Program-made: the position numbers and the translations under genes | DNA from: Lepus europaeus | Lineage: Eukaryota > Chordata > Mammalia > Lagomorpha > Leporidae | DNA length: 64,000 nucleotides | Direction of reading: 5' to 3' | NCBI RefSeq assembly: GCF_033115175.1 | Contig: NC_084835.1 | Coordinates: 56,544,948 to 56,608,947, forward strand | Notes under the pieces: model-generated | What the model was told of the DNA's origin: nothing | Databases searched by the model: none | The model's input: the letters and a program-made list of their open reading frames with translations, nothing else | Shown: positions 45,046 through 57,400 of the stretch, one piece after another | Layout of the letters: each line of letters opens with the position of its first letter | Position numbering within the stretch: the first letter of the stretch is position 1

Positions 45046-48000
45046 TTGTAACTCTTTCAAATAAATAAACACATCTTTTAATTTGAGAGACAGAGAGAGT
45101 CGCACACACACACACAATGAGAGAGCGAGCGATGCCTCCATCCTTTGGCTCACTCCCCAAATCCCAAATGCCTGCCATAGCTAGGGCTGGGCTGGGCCAG
45201 AACTGGAAGATGGGAACACGATCCCAGATCTCCCAAGTGATTAGGGGCCCCAATCACTTGAGCCATCTCTGCTGCCTCCAGGATCTGTATTAGCAGGAAG
45301 CTGGAGTTGGGAGCCAGAGCTGGGACTCTGGGTACTCCAATATGGGACACGGGTGTCTTAACCACTAGGCTGAATGTCTAGTTCTTTTTTTTTATATTTT
45401 ATTTGAGAGGTAGAATTACAGACAGTGAGAGGGAGAGACAGAGAGAAAGGTCTTCCCTCCGTTGATTCACTCCCCAAATGGCCACAACAGCCAGAGCTGC
45501 ACTGATCCAAAGCCAGGAGCCAGGTGCTTTTCCTGGCCTCCCACGCAGATGCAGGGGCCCAAGGACTCAGGCCATCCTCCACTGCCTTCCCAGGCCATGG
45601 CAGAGAGCTGGATAGGAAGTGGAGCGCCCGGGACTAGAACCAGCACCCATGGTGGATGCCAGCACCTCAGGCAGAGGATTAACCCACTGTGCCACGGCGC
45701 TGGCCCCTGAATGTCTACTTCTAAACTTTTAATTCCATTTTCCCATGACCATTTTGAAACAGCCTCATATATATTATAGAAGTAATACAAGCTTACAGAA
45801 TCAAGGTTAAGACATAAAACAGACATCAAACCATCATCCACCTCTCCACACCCCCACGTGCCTCTCTCAGGAGGAAGCTGTCTAGCATCATTCCCATGTT
45901 TTTATTTTCAGCGTATGTGTATCTCAAACACTGTGTTGCCAATTTTGCATGCTTGTGATGATGTAAAAATGATTTTAACACAAAAGGTTGCAAAAAGTGT
46001 AGTGTAGCAGGCGCCGCGTCTCACTAGGCTAATCCTCCGCCTTGCGGCGCCGGCACACCAGGTTCTAGTCCCGGTCTGGGCAACGGATTCTGTCCTGGTT
46101 GCCCCTCTTCCAGGCCAGCTCTCTGCTGTGGCCAGGGAGTGCAGTGGAGGATGGCTCAAGTGCTTGGGCCCTGCACTGGGAGACCAGGAGAAGCACCTGG
46201 CTTCTGCCTTCGGATCAGCGCGGTGTGCTGGCCGCAGCGCACTGGCCGCGGCGGCCATTGGAGGGTGAACCAACGGCAAAAGGAAGACCTTTCTCTCTGT
46301 CTCTCTCTCTCACTGTCCATTCTGCCTGTCTAAAAAAAAAAGTGTAGTCTAGAGACACACAGGGGGTCCTGAGACCCTTTTAGGGGAACGGAGGGGCAAC
46401 GCTATTTTCATAATAATCACTAAAATGCAATTCGCTCTTCCTGTTCTCACAGTTTCCCACCGCAGTTGGGAGGCCTGCATAACCCAGTGAATCTGTATTT
46501 TCTAAGTGATCAGTGCCTGGTGTCACACAGTCATCTCTGGAAAAGAGATGTATCCCAGCCCAAGGCAGACCAACAGACGGGACACTGGCACCCCTCCGGG
46601 CTCCACCCGGCAACCTGGCCCTCGGAGGCCAGCGCTCCGTGAGTTCCGGTGCAGCATCCAAGAGAAACGTCCTCGGTTATCTGAGAAGACCCTTACCACC
46701 TTCCTGCCCTTCCACCTCTGTGTCTGCGCGAGGACAGGTCTCCTCTGTGCCTCTCTCCAGAGGACGTGTGACAGCAGGTGAGAATGTGGCTGCCTTCTGT
46801 TACGCTGGGCTTTGAAGAGACGTGCAGAAGGCGTAAAAAAGGTCATTCCTCACTCAACTTTTGTTGCTTTGGAAAACAGCCATTCTTTGTAAAATATGAG
46901 ATTGATGTGTATCCAGCTATTATTTTAATGAAATAATATTTGTGTTTAATTTCCTGGCTTTAATCTCTTTTGAAAATTATTGATTTATGTGAAAGGCTGA
47001 GACACACACACACACACACAGAAAGACAGAGAGATCTTCCATCCGCTGGCTCTCTCCCCACATGCCCAAGCTGAGGCCAGGATCCAAAAACTCAGTCCAG
47101 GTCTCCCATGTGGGCATGCCTGTGAGGGCACCTGAGGCCTCACCTACTGCCTCCCAGGTTGTGTATCAGCAGGAAGCAGGAATTGGGAGCAGAGCAATGA
47201 CTCAAACAGAGACGCTCCCCTGAGGGATGCAGGTGTCCCAAAGCATGTCTTAACTACTGTTCCAAATGTCTGCCTCAATTTTAATGTCTAATATTAGAAA
47301 TTAGACGGTTACAGCTTTTCAAACTTGGCACTATTGGCCTTTAGGGTTAGGTACATCTTTGTGGTAGGGGCTGCCCTATGCACTGTAAGATCTGTTCTGT
47401 GTCCACTAGGTGTCAGTAGCGCCTCCACCCTACCCCAGGTGTAATACCTGAAACCACCTGCAGAGGTCACCAAATATCCCTCAAGGGGCAAAGGCTTAAG
47501 TAACCCATACAAACAGTCTGAGGGCCTGTGAAGTTCTCAATCCACCCGACAGGAACCACACAAGCTTCAAGAGCACTCCCTCCAACGAACACTTAAGTTT
47601 GTTTACAAGGGAGCTTCAAAAGGTCATGGAAAATGCATACATGAAAAACCTAGGCACGGGCTCCAAAACTTTTTGCACCAAAATAAGCACCTTTTAATTG
47701 CATTTTCCATGAACTTTTGGAGTGGAGTATGTGGCTTGCTTCCACTTTCGCTGTTGCCCACACTGTGGCTGTGGACGCCCTTTTAGCCACCTCCTGACAC
47801 GCAGGGGCCATTGTCAGCCAGGGTGTCTGTGAGATGAAGGGAGGCCGTTGGTTCAGAGCTGTGGGCAGAAGAAGAAAGTTTGCTGCCCTGTATTTTAAAC
47901 AATTAAAAATCTAACACTCCCAAGTGTAACGGTGTGGAATGCTGTCTTACGGAGGCTTTGACTTCAGTTTTCCTGATCACCAGTTTGATGTTTCTTCCTA

Positions 48001-48392
48001 TGCCTCCCTGTCCATTCTGCAGGTGCTGGTCCCCATCTTATCCCATTTAAAAATGTGGATGGTTTGTTATTTCCATAGTTGATTGATGTGAGTTCTTTTG
48101 GAAAATTTTTATCTGTTAGGGGCCAGCGTTGCGGCGTAGCAGGTAAAGCTGTTGCCTGCAGTGCTGGCATCCCATATGGGTGCTGGTTTCAGTCCCAGCT
48201 GCTCCACTTCTGATCCAGCTCCCTACTCCTGTGCCTGGGAAAGCAGTGGAAGATGGCCCGGGTGCTTGGGCCCCTGCCATCCACATGGGAGACCCAGAGC
48301 AGGCTCCTGGCTCCTGGCTTTGGTCTGGTCCAGGCTTGGCCATTGTAGCCATTTAGGGAGTGAACCAGCAGATGGAAAATCTCTCTCTCTCC

Positions 48393-48461
<69 letters not shown>

Positions 48462-51400
48462 TATATATATATATCCCTTTCTGTCCACAACACTGCCTTT
48501 CAAATAAATAAATACATATTTAAAAACTAATAATAAGGGCCAGTGTTGTGGTGTAGCAGAGTAGCCGGTAACTCCAGCCAGCATGTCCATATGCAATAGA
48601 GGCCTTCATTCTACCTCTCTGCTTTCCAAGGTCCCAGTATTCTCTCTCTCTCACACACACACACAAGTTCATGACCCTCCCACCTGCATCAGCTGTGTCA
48701 GTCTTGTGTGGCTGCCTGAGGCTGCGACAGTGATGTGTCACCAGGTCACACCTGGATGCTTTAAAACAGGACCCGGGGCTACTTCCTGGCCAAAGCCTAT
48801 TCCTCAGAATTCTTTGCTTAAACCATATAACCCAAGTCCATTGATATACTGTCTCCTGGAAGTGCTGACACAAGCCCTCTGAGGTTAGTGGATGCGAGCG
48901 CCAAGCGTATACACAGAAAGCGGGCAGGGGAGGCTGCGTGCTTCTATGGCGGGGGTGGGGGTTGGAGGTAGGGGGGTGGAGCCTGTGCAGCAGCCGCTGG
49001 TGACAGGCCTGCTCTTACCGGTGTCCACTTCTGTCCCTTTTCCAAGATCATGAAGTGCGTGTTGTCCCCCAGGGTCTGGAAGAACTCTTCCGTGTCCACC
49101 ACGGTACCGTCCTCCTCCAGCACCAGCGTGACCAGTCCAGTGGTGATGACCAGCGCTTCCAGCGTCTAGACGCGCACCGCCACAGAGAAACGGAGTGAAA
49201 CGAGACGTGAGCATTGGGCCACCCAGTGACATTTCAGTTCTAATTTTTACAAGCGCTGGCTGACTTGGACAAAATTTATTTAAAAAAAAATGTATTCGAG
49301 AGAGAGAGAGACAAAGGGAGAGAGCTTCCACCCACTGGTTCACTCCCCAAATCCTTGCAATGGCTGGGACTGGGTCAGGCTGAAACCAGGAGCCAGAGAC
49401 TGAATCCACATCTCCCACCTGGGTGGCAGGCACCCAACCAGTTGAGCCATCATCACTGCCTCCCAGGGTCCTGGTCATCAGGAATTGGAATTGGAAGTTG
49501 GAGCTGGGTACTAAACCCAGACGCTCTGAGATAATGGTATCTTTTTTTTTTTTTTTTGACAGGCAGAGTGGACAGTGAGAGAGAGAGACAGAGAGAAAGG
49601 TCTTCCTTTGCCGTTGGTTCACCCTCCAATGGCCGCCACGGCTGGCGCGCTGCGGCCGGCGCACTGCGCTGATCCGAAGGCAGGAGCCAGGTGCTTCTCC
49701 TGGTCTCCCATGGGGTGCAGGACCCAAGCACTTGGGCCATCCTCCACTGCACTCTCGGGCCATAGCAGAGAGCTGGCCTGGAAGAGGGGCAACCGGGACA
49801 GAATCTGGCGCCCCTACTGGGACTAGAACCTGGTGTGCCGGCGCCGCTAGGTGGAGGATTAGTCTATTGAGCCATGGCGCCGGCCGGTATCTTTTTTTTT
49901 TAAAGATTTTATTTATTTCTTAGAGAGGTAGAGTTATAGGCAGAGAGGGGGAGACAGAAAGATCCTTCATCCACCAGTTTACTCTCCAAATAGCCACAAT
50001 AGCCAGAGCTGGGCTGATCCAAAATTAGAAGCCAGGAGCTTCTTCTGGGTCTCCCACACGGGTGCAGGGGCCCAGGCACTTGGAGCATCTTCTACTAGGT
50101 CAACAGCAGAGAGCTGGATGGGAAGAGGAGCAGCCAGGACTAGAACCGGTGCCCATATGGGACGCTGGTGCCGCAGGTGAAGGCTTAGCCCACTATACCA
50201 CAGCGCCAGCCCCCAATAACGGTATCTTACCCGGTGTCCTGCTAGGCCACATGCCCACCCTGGAGAGACTTTTAGTGGTAAAGATAAACCTTGACACATG
50301 TCTATGACAGTCTTTGCTCCAAAAAGAGAAGATTATTTTTAAAAGATTTATTTATTTATTTATTTATTTATTCGACAGGCAGAGTGACAGAAAGAGGGAG
50401 ACAGAAGTTAAGATTTTTTATGGGGGGGGGGCGCTGTGGCATAGTGAGTTAAGCCTCTACATGCGACACTGGCATCCCATATGGGCGCCGGTTTGAGTCC
50501 CAGCTGCTCCACTCTGATCCAGCCCCCAGGCTGATGGCCTGGGGAGAGCAGTGGGATATGCCCCAAGTGCTTGGGCCCCTGCCTCTCCGGGGGCGTCGCT
50601 GCGTCTCGGACTCTTCCTTACTAGGTGGTCTAGGGCACTACTGTAGATCAAGGACTATGCTAGCCGGGCTTCTGGAACCAGAGGCAGGTGTCCCGAGTGG
50701 CTGCTGCCCTGCGTTGTCCCTGTCAGTCAGCAAGCGCCACCACCAGTGGGGGACTGCTTGGGAGGTTTTCTGTCCCTTGGTCTCTCGCGGGATGGAGCTG
50801 CAGCCGCGGTTCCCCGAATTCTTCACTCCCACCCTTCACCCACTTAAAAATGCCTCCCAGGTAACCCTGGCGGCCCAGAGAGGCGGTGCCGATCTCTCCC
50901 CCTCTGGCTTTGCGCTGGCTCAGGGAGTGGTGGGCGCGCCGCGGGGGCTGGGGGTACCTTGCTGATGAGCTCTTTCAGGGTGCTGGCCATCACCCCGCGC
51001 CGGCTGCTGCGGTCATGGTTGGAGACCCGGAAGGGGCGAGCCGACTGCATGAGGGGCGTGAGGAGCACTTGCTTTGTCTTCGAGCCCATGAATGTCAGGG
51101 GCCTAAAGATGAGGCAAAAGAAACAAGCATCTTGACATCACTGTTTTTTGTTTTTTTTTTAAATTATTTTATTTATTTGACAGGCGGACTAACAGAAAGA
51201 GAGAGAGAGAGATCTATCCCCTGGCTCATTCCCCATATGGCTGCAATGGCCCCAGGCTGGGCTAGGCTGACCAGCAGCCAGTAACTCCATCCCGGTCTCC
51301 CATGTGGGTGCAGGGGCCCAGGGACTTGGGCTGTCTTCTACTGCTTTCCCAGGCCATAGCAGAGAGCTGGATTGGAAGTGGAGCAGCCGGATTTTAAACC

Positions 51401-54400
51401 GTTGCCCATATGGGATGCCGGCACTGCAGGCTGTGGCTTTACCTGCTATGCCACAATGCTGGCCCCATGAATGGGTTTTAGAGCTAAAAAAAAAAATCCA
51501 AGAAAATCATTTCTGGCACTTATGTAGTGTTAGCGTTAGGGAGTCAAGTACACACACAAATGTCCACACGCGTACATATATGTACATGAAGCCAGAGATT
51601 AATAGAAAAGCCAGATATTGGTCACTACAGCAACCAACGAATTTTTGAGATCAAGTTAGGATAAGCCAAGAACAACAGAACTACTGTCCTAACTCTGGCC
51701 TGGAATTCCAAGAAGGAAAAGAACGTTAGGCACATGGCACATGGCACTTTGGAGCAAGTGTCACAACTTTCCGAGAATTAACACTGTGTGCTTGGCACTG
51801 AGCTACGCTAAGGCTCTTAACGTATCATCCATGCCAGATTATTCTTTTTACTTCAATAAGTAGGTTAATCAGATTACTGAATATAATCACTTATGTCTGT
51901 TAGAAAGGTAAGTCCATCAAAAATCTTAACTTTCCTTTTTTTCTGAGCAAAAAATGAGTCACAGATGCTAATCGAGGTAGATCTTTATCGTTAAAAAATT
52001 TCAGCAATTCAAAAAGTCCCAGCTGGTGCCACGGCTCACTAGGCTAATCCTCCGCCTGTGGCGCCGGTCTCCCGGGTTCTAGTCCTGGTTGGGGTGCTGG
52101 ATTCTGTCCCGGTTGCTCCTCTTCCAGTCCAGCTCTCTGCTGTGGCCCGGGAAGGCAGTGGAGGATGGCCCAAGTGCTTGGGCCCTGCACCCCATGGGAG
52201 ACCAGAAGGAAGCACCTGGCACCTGGCTCCTGGCTTCGGATCAGCGCAGCGCGCCAGCCGCAGTGCGCCGGCTGTAGTGGCCATTTGAGGGGTGAACCAA
52301 CGGAAAAGGAGGACCTTTCTCTCTGTCTCTCTCTCTCTCATTGTCTAACTCTGCCTGTACCCCCCCAAAAACAATTCCCTATAGCAGCTAAGATGCTGTT
52401 TAGGACAACTGGGCCTTACAATGGAGTGCGTGGGCTCAGTCCCTGACTCCTAATTTCAGCTTTCTGTTGATGCAAACCCTGGGAGGCAGCAGCAGACGGC
52501 TCGAGTAGCTGGGTCCCTGCCACCCTTGAGAGAGACCCGGATGGAGTTCCTGGCTCTCAGCCAGGCCCAGCCCTGCTCACTACAGGCATTTGGAGAGGGA
52601 TCTCACTGTATCTGTCTGTTTCTCAAATAAATAAGAAATGGAAAATTCCCTATACAAAGTGTACTAACACAGAAAAACAACGATGGCAAAACCAAAATAA
52701 GATACTTTTCTTGGGAAAAAAGTCACCAATCCTTGGTTATTAATTTTGCTCTCGAACAGCTACCAAAAAAATAATAAAATGGGGAGAAATGAGAATCGCT
52801 GATGGGAAGCGTCCCACGTTAGCAGTCATCGAACAAACACAGAGCTGTATGTACATATGACCTCCTGTCCCTCTCAGGGTCCTCACAATATAGTCCTGGC
52901 CTCCTCAACCCACAGCCCAGGGGGTCTCTCGTCAGCAGGCTGCCCCAGGCCAGGCAGGCACAGAGCGAGGCTCAGCCCCCGCACCAGCTACTGCCTAGAA
53001 CCCAAAGAAAGGCTGCACATCCATAAATACGCAGAGCTTTGGAAAGCAAGGGAAGACATCCACAACGACCTCTGGCACACTGCTGCACGCTTTTAAACCG
53101 AAAGGCACCAAGTTTATTTGAAAATAACTCCCCGAAGAACAGAGGCGCCATGCTGCTGGCGGAAGGCAGCCCAGCCTCTTGGAGCCCAGCCACGCAGCAA
53201 GAAAGGACTGGCTTAGTGCAAGGCACCCAGGTTGGCAATAGCTTCCTCTCGGATCTGCAGCCCTGCTCATGGACTCCAGTGAAAAGTCAGTGACCTAGCA
53301 AGGAATTCAACGTTCACATAGCAATGGAAATGGCACTGTTGCCAGTGTCAGGAGGTTCTCTAGAGCAGTGAATGGTTGTTCTTGTCTCTACGCCTAGGCA
53401 AAAACTTGGTGTTCCAGAATCAGAACGTAAGCCGTTAGAATTTGGCCTGAAGTATAGCTATCCAAGATCACTGAGGCGCCTTGGAACTGCTCTCATGGGA
53501 GCACTTGCTCTGGTCAATGACTCGCCAGCCTTTCAGTACTTTAGTTAGCACCGCAGTCGTATGAGGAGAGCGCTATCCCATTTCACAGATGAGAATACGG
53601 AGGCACACGGTGGTTTCTCAAGGCCATCCAGGTAATAGAGGAAAGAGAGAGACCACAGTGGGCACTGTGAGGAACAGCTGCTCTAGGGTTGAAAGTACAG
53701 AGGCATTTAGAGTCCACAGCCTCCAGTCCTTTCTCCTTTTAGGCAGAGAGTCATTGCACAGTTTGTCCCCAGAGAGGCCATGGCAAGGGGACTGTGCCAG
53801 CGGGGGCCCCCCTCTCTGGGCCACCCATCAGAAAGGCCTGGGAGCCGTGGCGGCGCCCAAGGCAGCAGTGGGACTGGCCCAGCTTCTGAACCTTTGCCGG
53901 GATTCAAAGGCGTTGCACCAGGCTGCTCGGTTACACAACGCGGTGCCCATGCTGTTCCCAGGCTGCTGGGCTAGCACTAGGGACAAGTCATGTGCATTCA
54001 TGTCCCGGTGGCCCAGCTGAGCGAACAGCGAGGGCTGGCTTCACACTGAGAAGCCTGGCTTGTCCTCCACCCGATCATAGCAGGAGACTGAAACCAGCTG
54101 CTGAAGTCCCTACGAGCAAGAGAGCCAGCCCTGACTTCCCCCTACGCACACCTGTGCCTTCCCTAACAGCTTACGAGATAAGTATCTTCAGGGTGAGTAA
54201 AACAGGCTCAGGGGAGCTGAGCAGTTACTGAGGTCATAGCTAGTGAGCGGCAGTAGGCGGTTCCCGCTTCCCTACCGTGGTGCCAGCCCAAGCCCAAGCG
54301 TCAGGGGACGCTGAACCTCACCAGCAGGAGCCTGCCCCCTCCAAAGCAGGAAGTCACTGCTGTCTCTGTGAGACCTTCCAGAACCTTCTCTACAAGGCCT

Positions 54401-57400
54401 CGGTCTGTCTGTGCATTTCCTACTCTCCCACAGCGCCTCATCCACCACAGCACACCATCTGCTTATGGGGTGAGAGACAGGCTAGGACGACATCAGCGAC
54501 ATGGGAGAATAAAGTCCCATGCTTGAATGTTAGCTCCAGCCCCTTGGTGGTCAGGGGAATAGCTTTGACCTAGGTTTCGGTGACCTCACCACGCCCTCAT
54601 TCGACCAGAATGCTCACACCTTTGTAAGCACCAATGCCCCAGTGACCTAGCACGGAGGATTAGTTCAGAGTCCTGTTGCCTCTCCTCCCTCTGAGAAGGT
54701 AAGTGCTGGCAATTATTTCTGGTCCTCCCTGTTTGCACCTGCTCTCCAGATAGTCACCATTGATTATGAAAAGGACATACACCCTATTGTTGCTGCTTTG
54801 TGATAGCTCCTAACCAAGAACTGCATCACTGCTGGAGAGCTGACTAGGGGAGTGTACCTACAGCGCGGAAGACACGTGCACTAAAACCCACCATTCTCAT
54901 CAAGGAATGCAATGTGTGACTGACGTGTCCAATTCTGTAAAGTTAAGACTATCTTGAGGCCGGCACCGTGGCTCAATAGGCTAATCCTCCGCCTGCGGCG
55001 CTGGCACACCGGGTTCCAGTTGCGGTCGGGGCGCCGGATTCTGTCCCAGTCGCTCCTCTTCCAGGCCAGCTCTCTGCTGTGGCCCAGGAAGGCAGTGGAG
55101 GATGGCCCAAGTGCTTGGGCCCTGCACCCGCATGGGAGACCAGGAGAAGCACCTGGCTCCTGGTTTCGGATCAGCAGTGGCCATTGTGGGGTGAACCAAT
55201 GGAAAAAGGAAGACCTTTCTCTCTGTCTCTCTCTCACTGTCCACTCTGCCTGTCAAAAAAAAAAAAAAAAAAAAAAAAAAGACTATCTTGAATGTAACAG
55301 AATGGTAAATGGACTTTCCTGCACATAGGCCTGTTTAAATACTGTCTGTGTTGTAGCTCCAGTAAATGAATCACTAGTAGCTAAGTGAACAAAGCAATGT
55401 ATTAATTCAACTCACTTCTAGCCCACTGGCTAGACAGCCAGCCATTAGCACCATGCCTATAGGGAGTCACTGTTTCCTGCTCGATGGTATAATGCAAAGG
55501 TATCTCACAGAATTCATGGAAACAGCCTTCTAAGTTTATTTCAGTGCAGAAAAACATTCAAAACCCATGCAGACGAAAGGCCTTCAAAAAGGAAAATGAG
55601 GGGTTTGGTGCCATGGCGTAGCAGGTAAGGTTGCCGCCTGCAGCGCCAGCATCCATATGGGCGCCGGTTTGTCCACTTCTGATCCAGCTCTCTGCTGTGG
55701 CCTGGAATAGCAGTGGAAGATGGCTTAAATCCTTGGGCCCGTGCACCCACATGGGAGACCCAGAAGAAGCTCCTGGCTCCTGGCTTTGGATCAGCGCATC
55801 TCTGGCTATTGCGGCCATCTGGGGAGTGAACCAGCAGATGGAAGACCTCTCTTTCTGCCTCTGCCTCTGTGTAACTCTCTGTCTTTCAAATAAATAAACA
55901 AATCTTTAAAAAAGGAAAAAAAAGGAAAATGAATCCTGGGGAGAAAAAAAACCATGCATGGATTTAAAATTTTTTGCACCAAAATAAACGTAGCTTTGAA
56001 CTTCATTTTCTATGAACTTTTTGAAGTGCCCTCATCCGTCAACACCAAGAAGCCTTAGGATCCTGGTCTCAGAGGCACCACACGGGAGCACAGGCACTCC
56101 CCAGTTCCTGGGAAGGTGGGGACAGCCAGTCCCAGGAAGCAGGTAGGGAACTGGCTCGTGGAGCAGGAAACTGGATAAGGAAAGTTTATTTCAGGGACGT
56201 GGGGACAGGAGCAGCGGTCAGACTTCAGGGAATACCCTTGCAAGCTGCGGAGCAGGCCGTCTCCCAGGAGGGAGGGCAGACGGTGAGGGCTTAGTACTTC
56301 TGCCCCAGGGAAGCAGGCAGCCGCCAACCTATAGAGGCATGTGGTGTGGAGCGGGAAGCCACGGGCTCACGGTGGACATGAACTTGTCTCCACTCAGACA
56401 AACTGAACCCCCACAGATCACAAAAAAGCTGTCTTCGTGCCGAGGTTTATTCTCAGGGTGCTGCGGGACAAAGGCAGACCGGGCAGCGAGGTCTTGGTGG
56501 GATGGAAAAGCAATTGTCCCTGGGGGTCTATGAAGGATCAGGGCCCGCCTCCCCAGAGGGGACCCAAACCTGCTCATATAAAACGTGTAGTATTTGCACG
56601 TAACACATGCACAGCCTCCTGTGGACTTTCAGTCGTTTCTAGATGACCTGCAATGCCCAACACAATGTCACTGCTCTGTGATTGCTGCCATACTGAATTG
56701 TTTAGGGGATAACCATCAGGAAAAAATAAAAACTGTACGTGTTCAGTGCAGATGCAACATTTCCCCAAATATTTTCTCTCCACGGTTGGCTGTTTCCATG
56801 GATACAGAAGAACCCGTGGATCCGGAGGGCCAGCTAGGTTTTGGTGTCACTGGTGATAAGGCAGCAGCACAAGGCTGGGTAAGAGATGGCCGGGTTGCGT
56901 TCAGGGCGCGGTGATGGTCAAGGGAAGCCTGTGCCTCCTTGTGAGGTAGGAGAGGTGGAACCCATGCAGGAGGAATAAGGAATAGAAAGGTGTAAATCCA
57001 CCGAGCACCATCTCAAAAGCCAAGAGCAAGAGGAAATGCTATGGGGGGCAGGTAGTGAGGAGTCCAGTGTGGACGCCAGACAAGTGAGGACAGGGCATTC
57101 GCCAGGCCCGGGGAGGTATCCCCGAGCCTTAGGCACCAAGCCAGAGGGTGGGGGTGTCTGATCCTCCCATGGGAGGCGGAGGAACCAGCGCCTGCCCAGT
57201 GGGCCACAGGGCGCAGCCTGGTCTGGGACAACTGGCTCGCCTTGACAAGGGCCATGGCTGGCTCATGGCTGTGTTCTTACCAAGCTAGCAAAATGCTTGC
57301 CGTAAGAAGGGTGTTGTCTATGATTAGGAAGTCGTTGAAAATGTCATTAAAATACTAATACTAACTGATAGAATCAAAAAGGGAGAGAAAGATCCAACAT

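Larger units (their letters stand above)
44248..45772. mobile_element. Palindromic MITE-like element, copy f, split by four SINEs
   Basis: The left part runs from 'GATCTTCAAAAAGTTCATGG' through 'GTATGCATGGATTTCAAAATG' to about 44375. The right arm 'TTAATTCCATTTTCCCATGACC' and 'TTTTGAAACAGCC' lies at about 45727-45765. Everything between is SINE sequence. Confidence 0.6.
49268..50253 (-). mobile_element. Old CSINE2-like element interrupted twice (CIDEA intron 2)
   Basis: The tail and body occupy 49268-49535 ('AATGTATTCGAGAGAGAG', 'CCCACCTGGGTGGCAGG', 'CAGACGCTCTGAGATAATGG'). The head resumes at about 50218 ('GGTATCTTACCCGGTGTCC', 'CTAGGCCACATGCCC'). Two more SINEs separate the parts. Confidence 0.85.
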
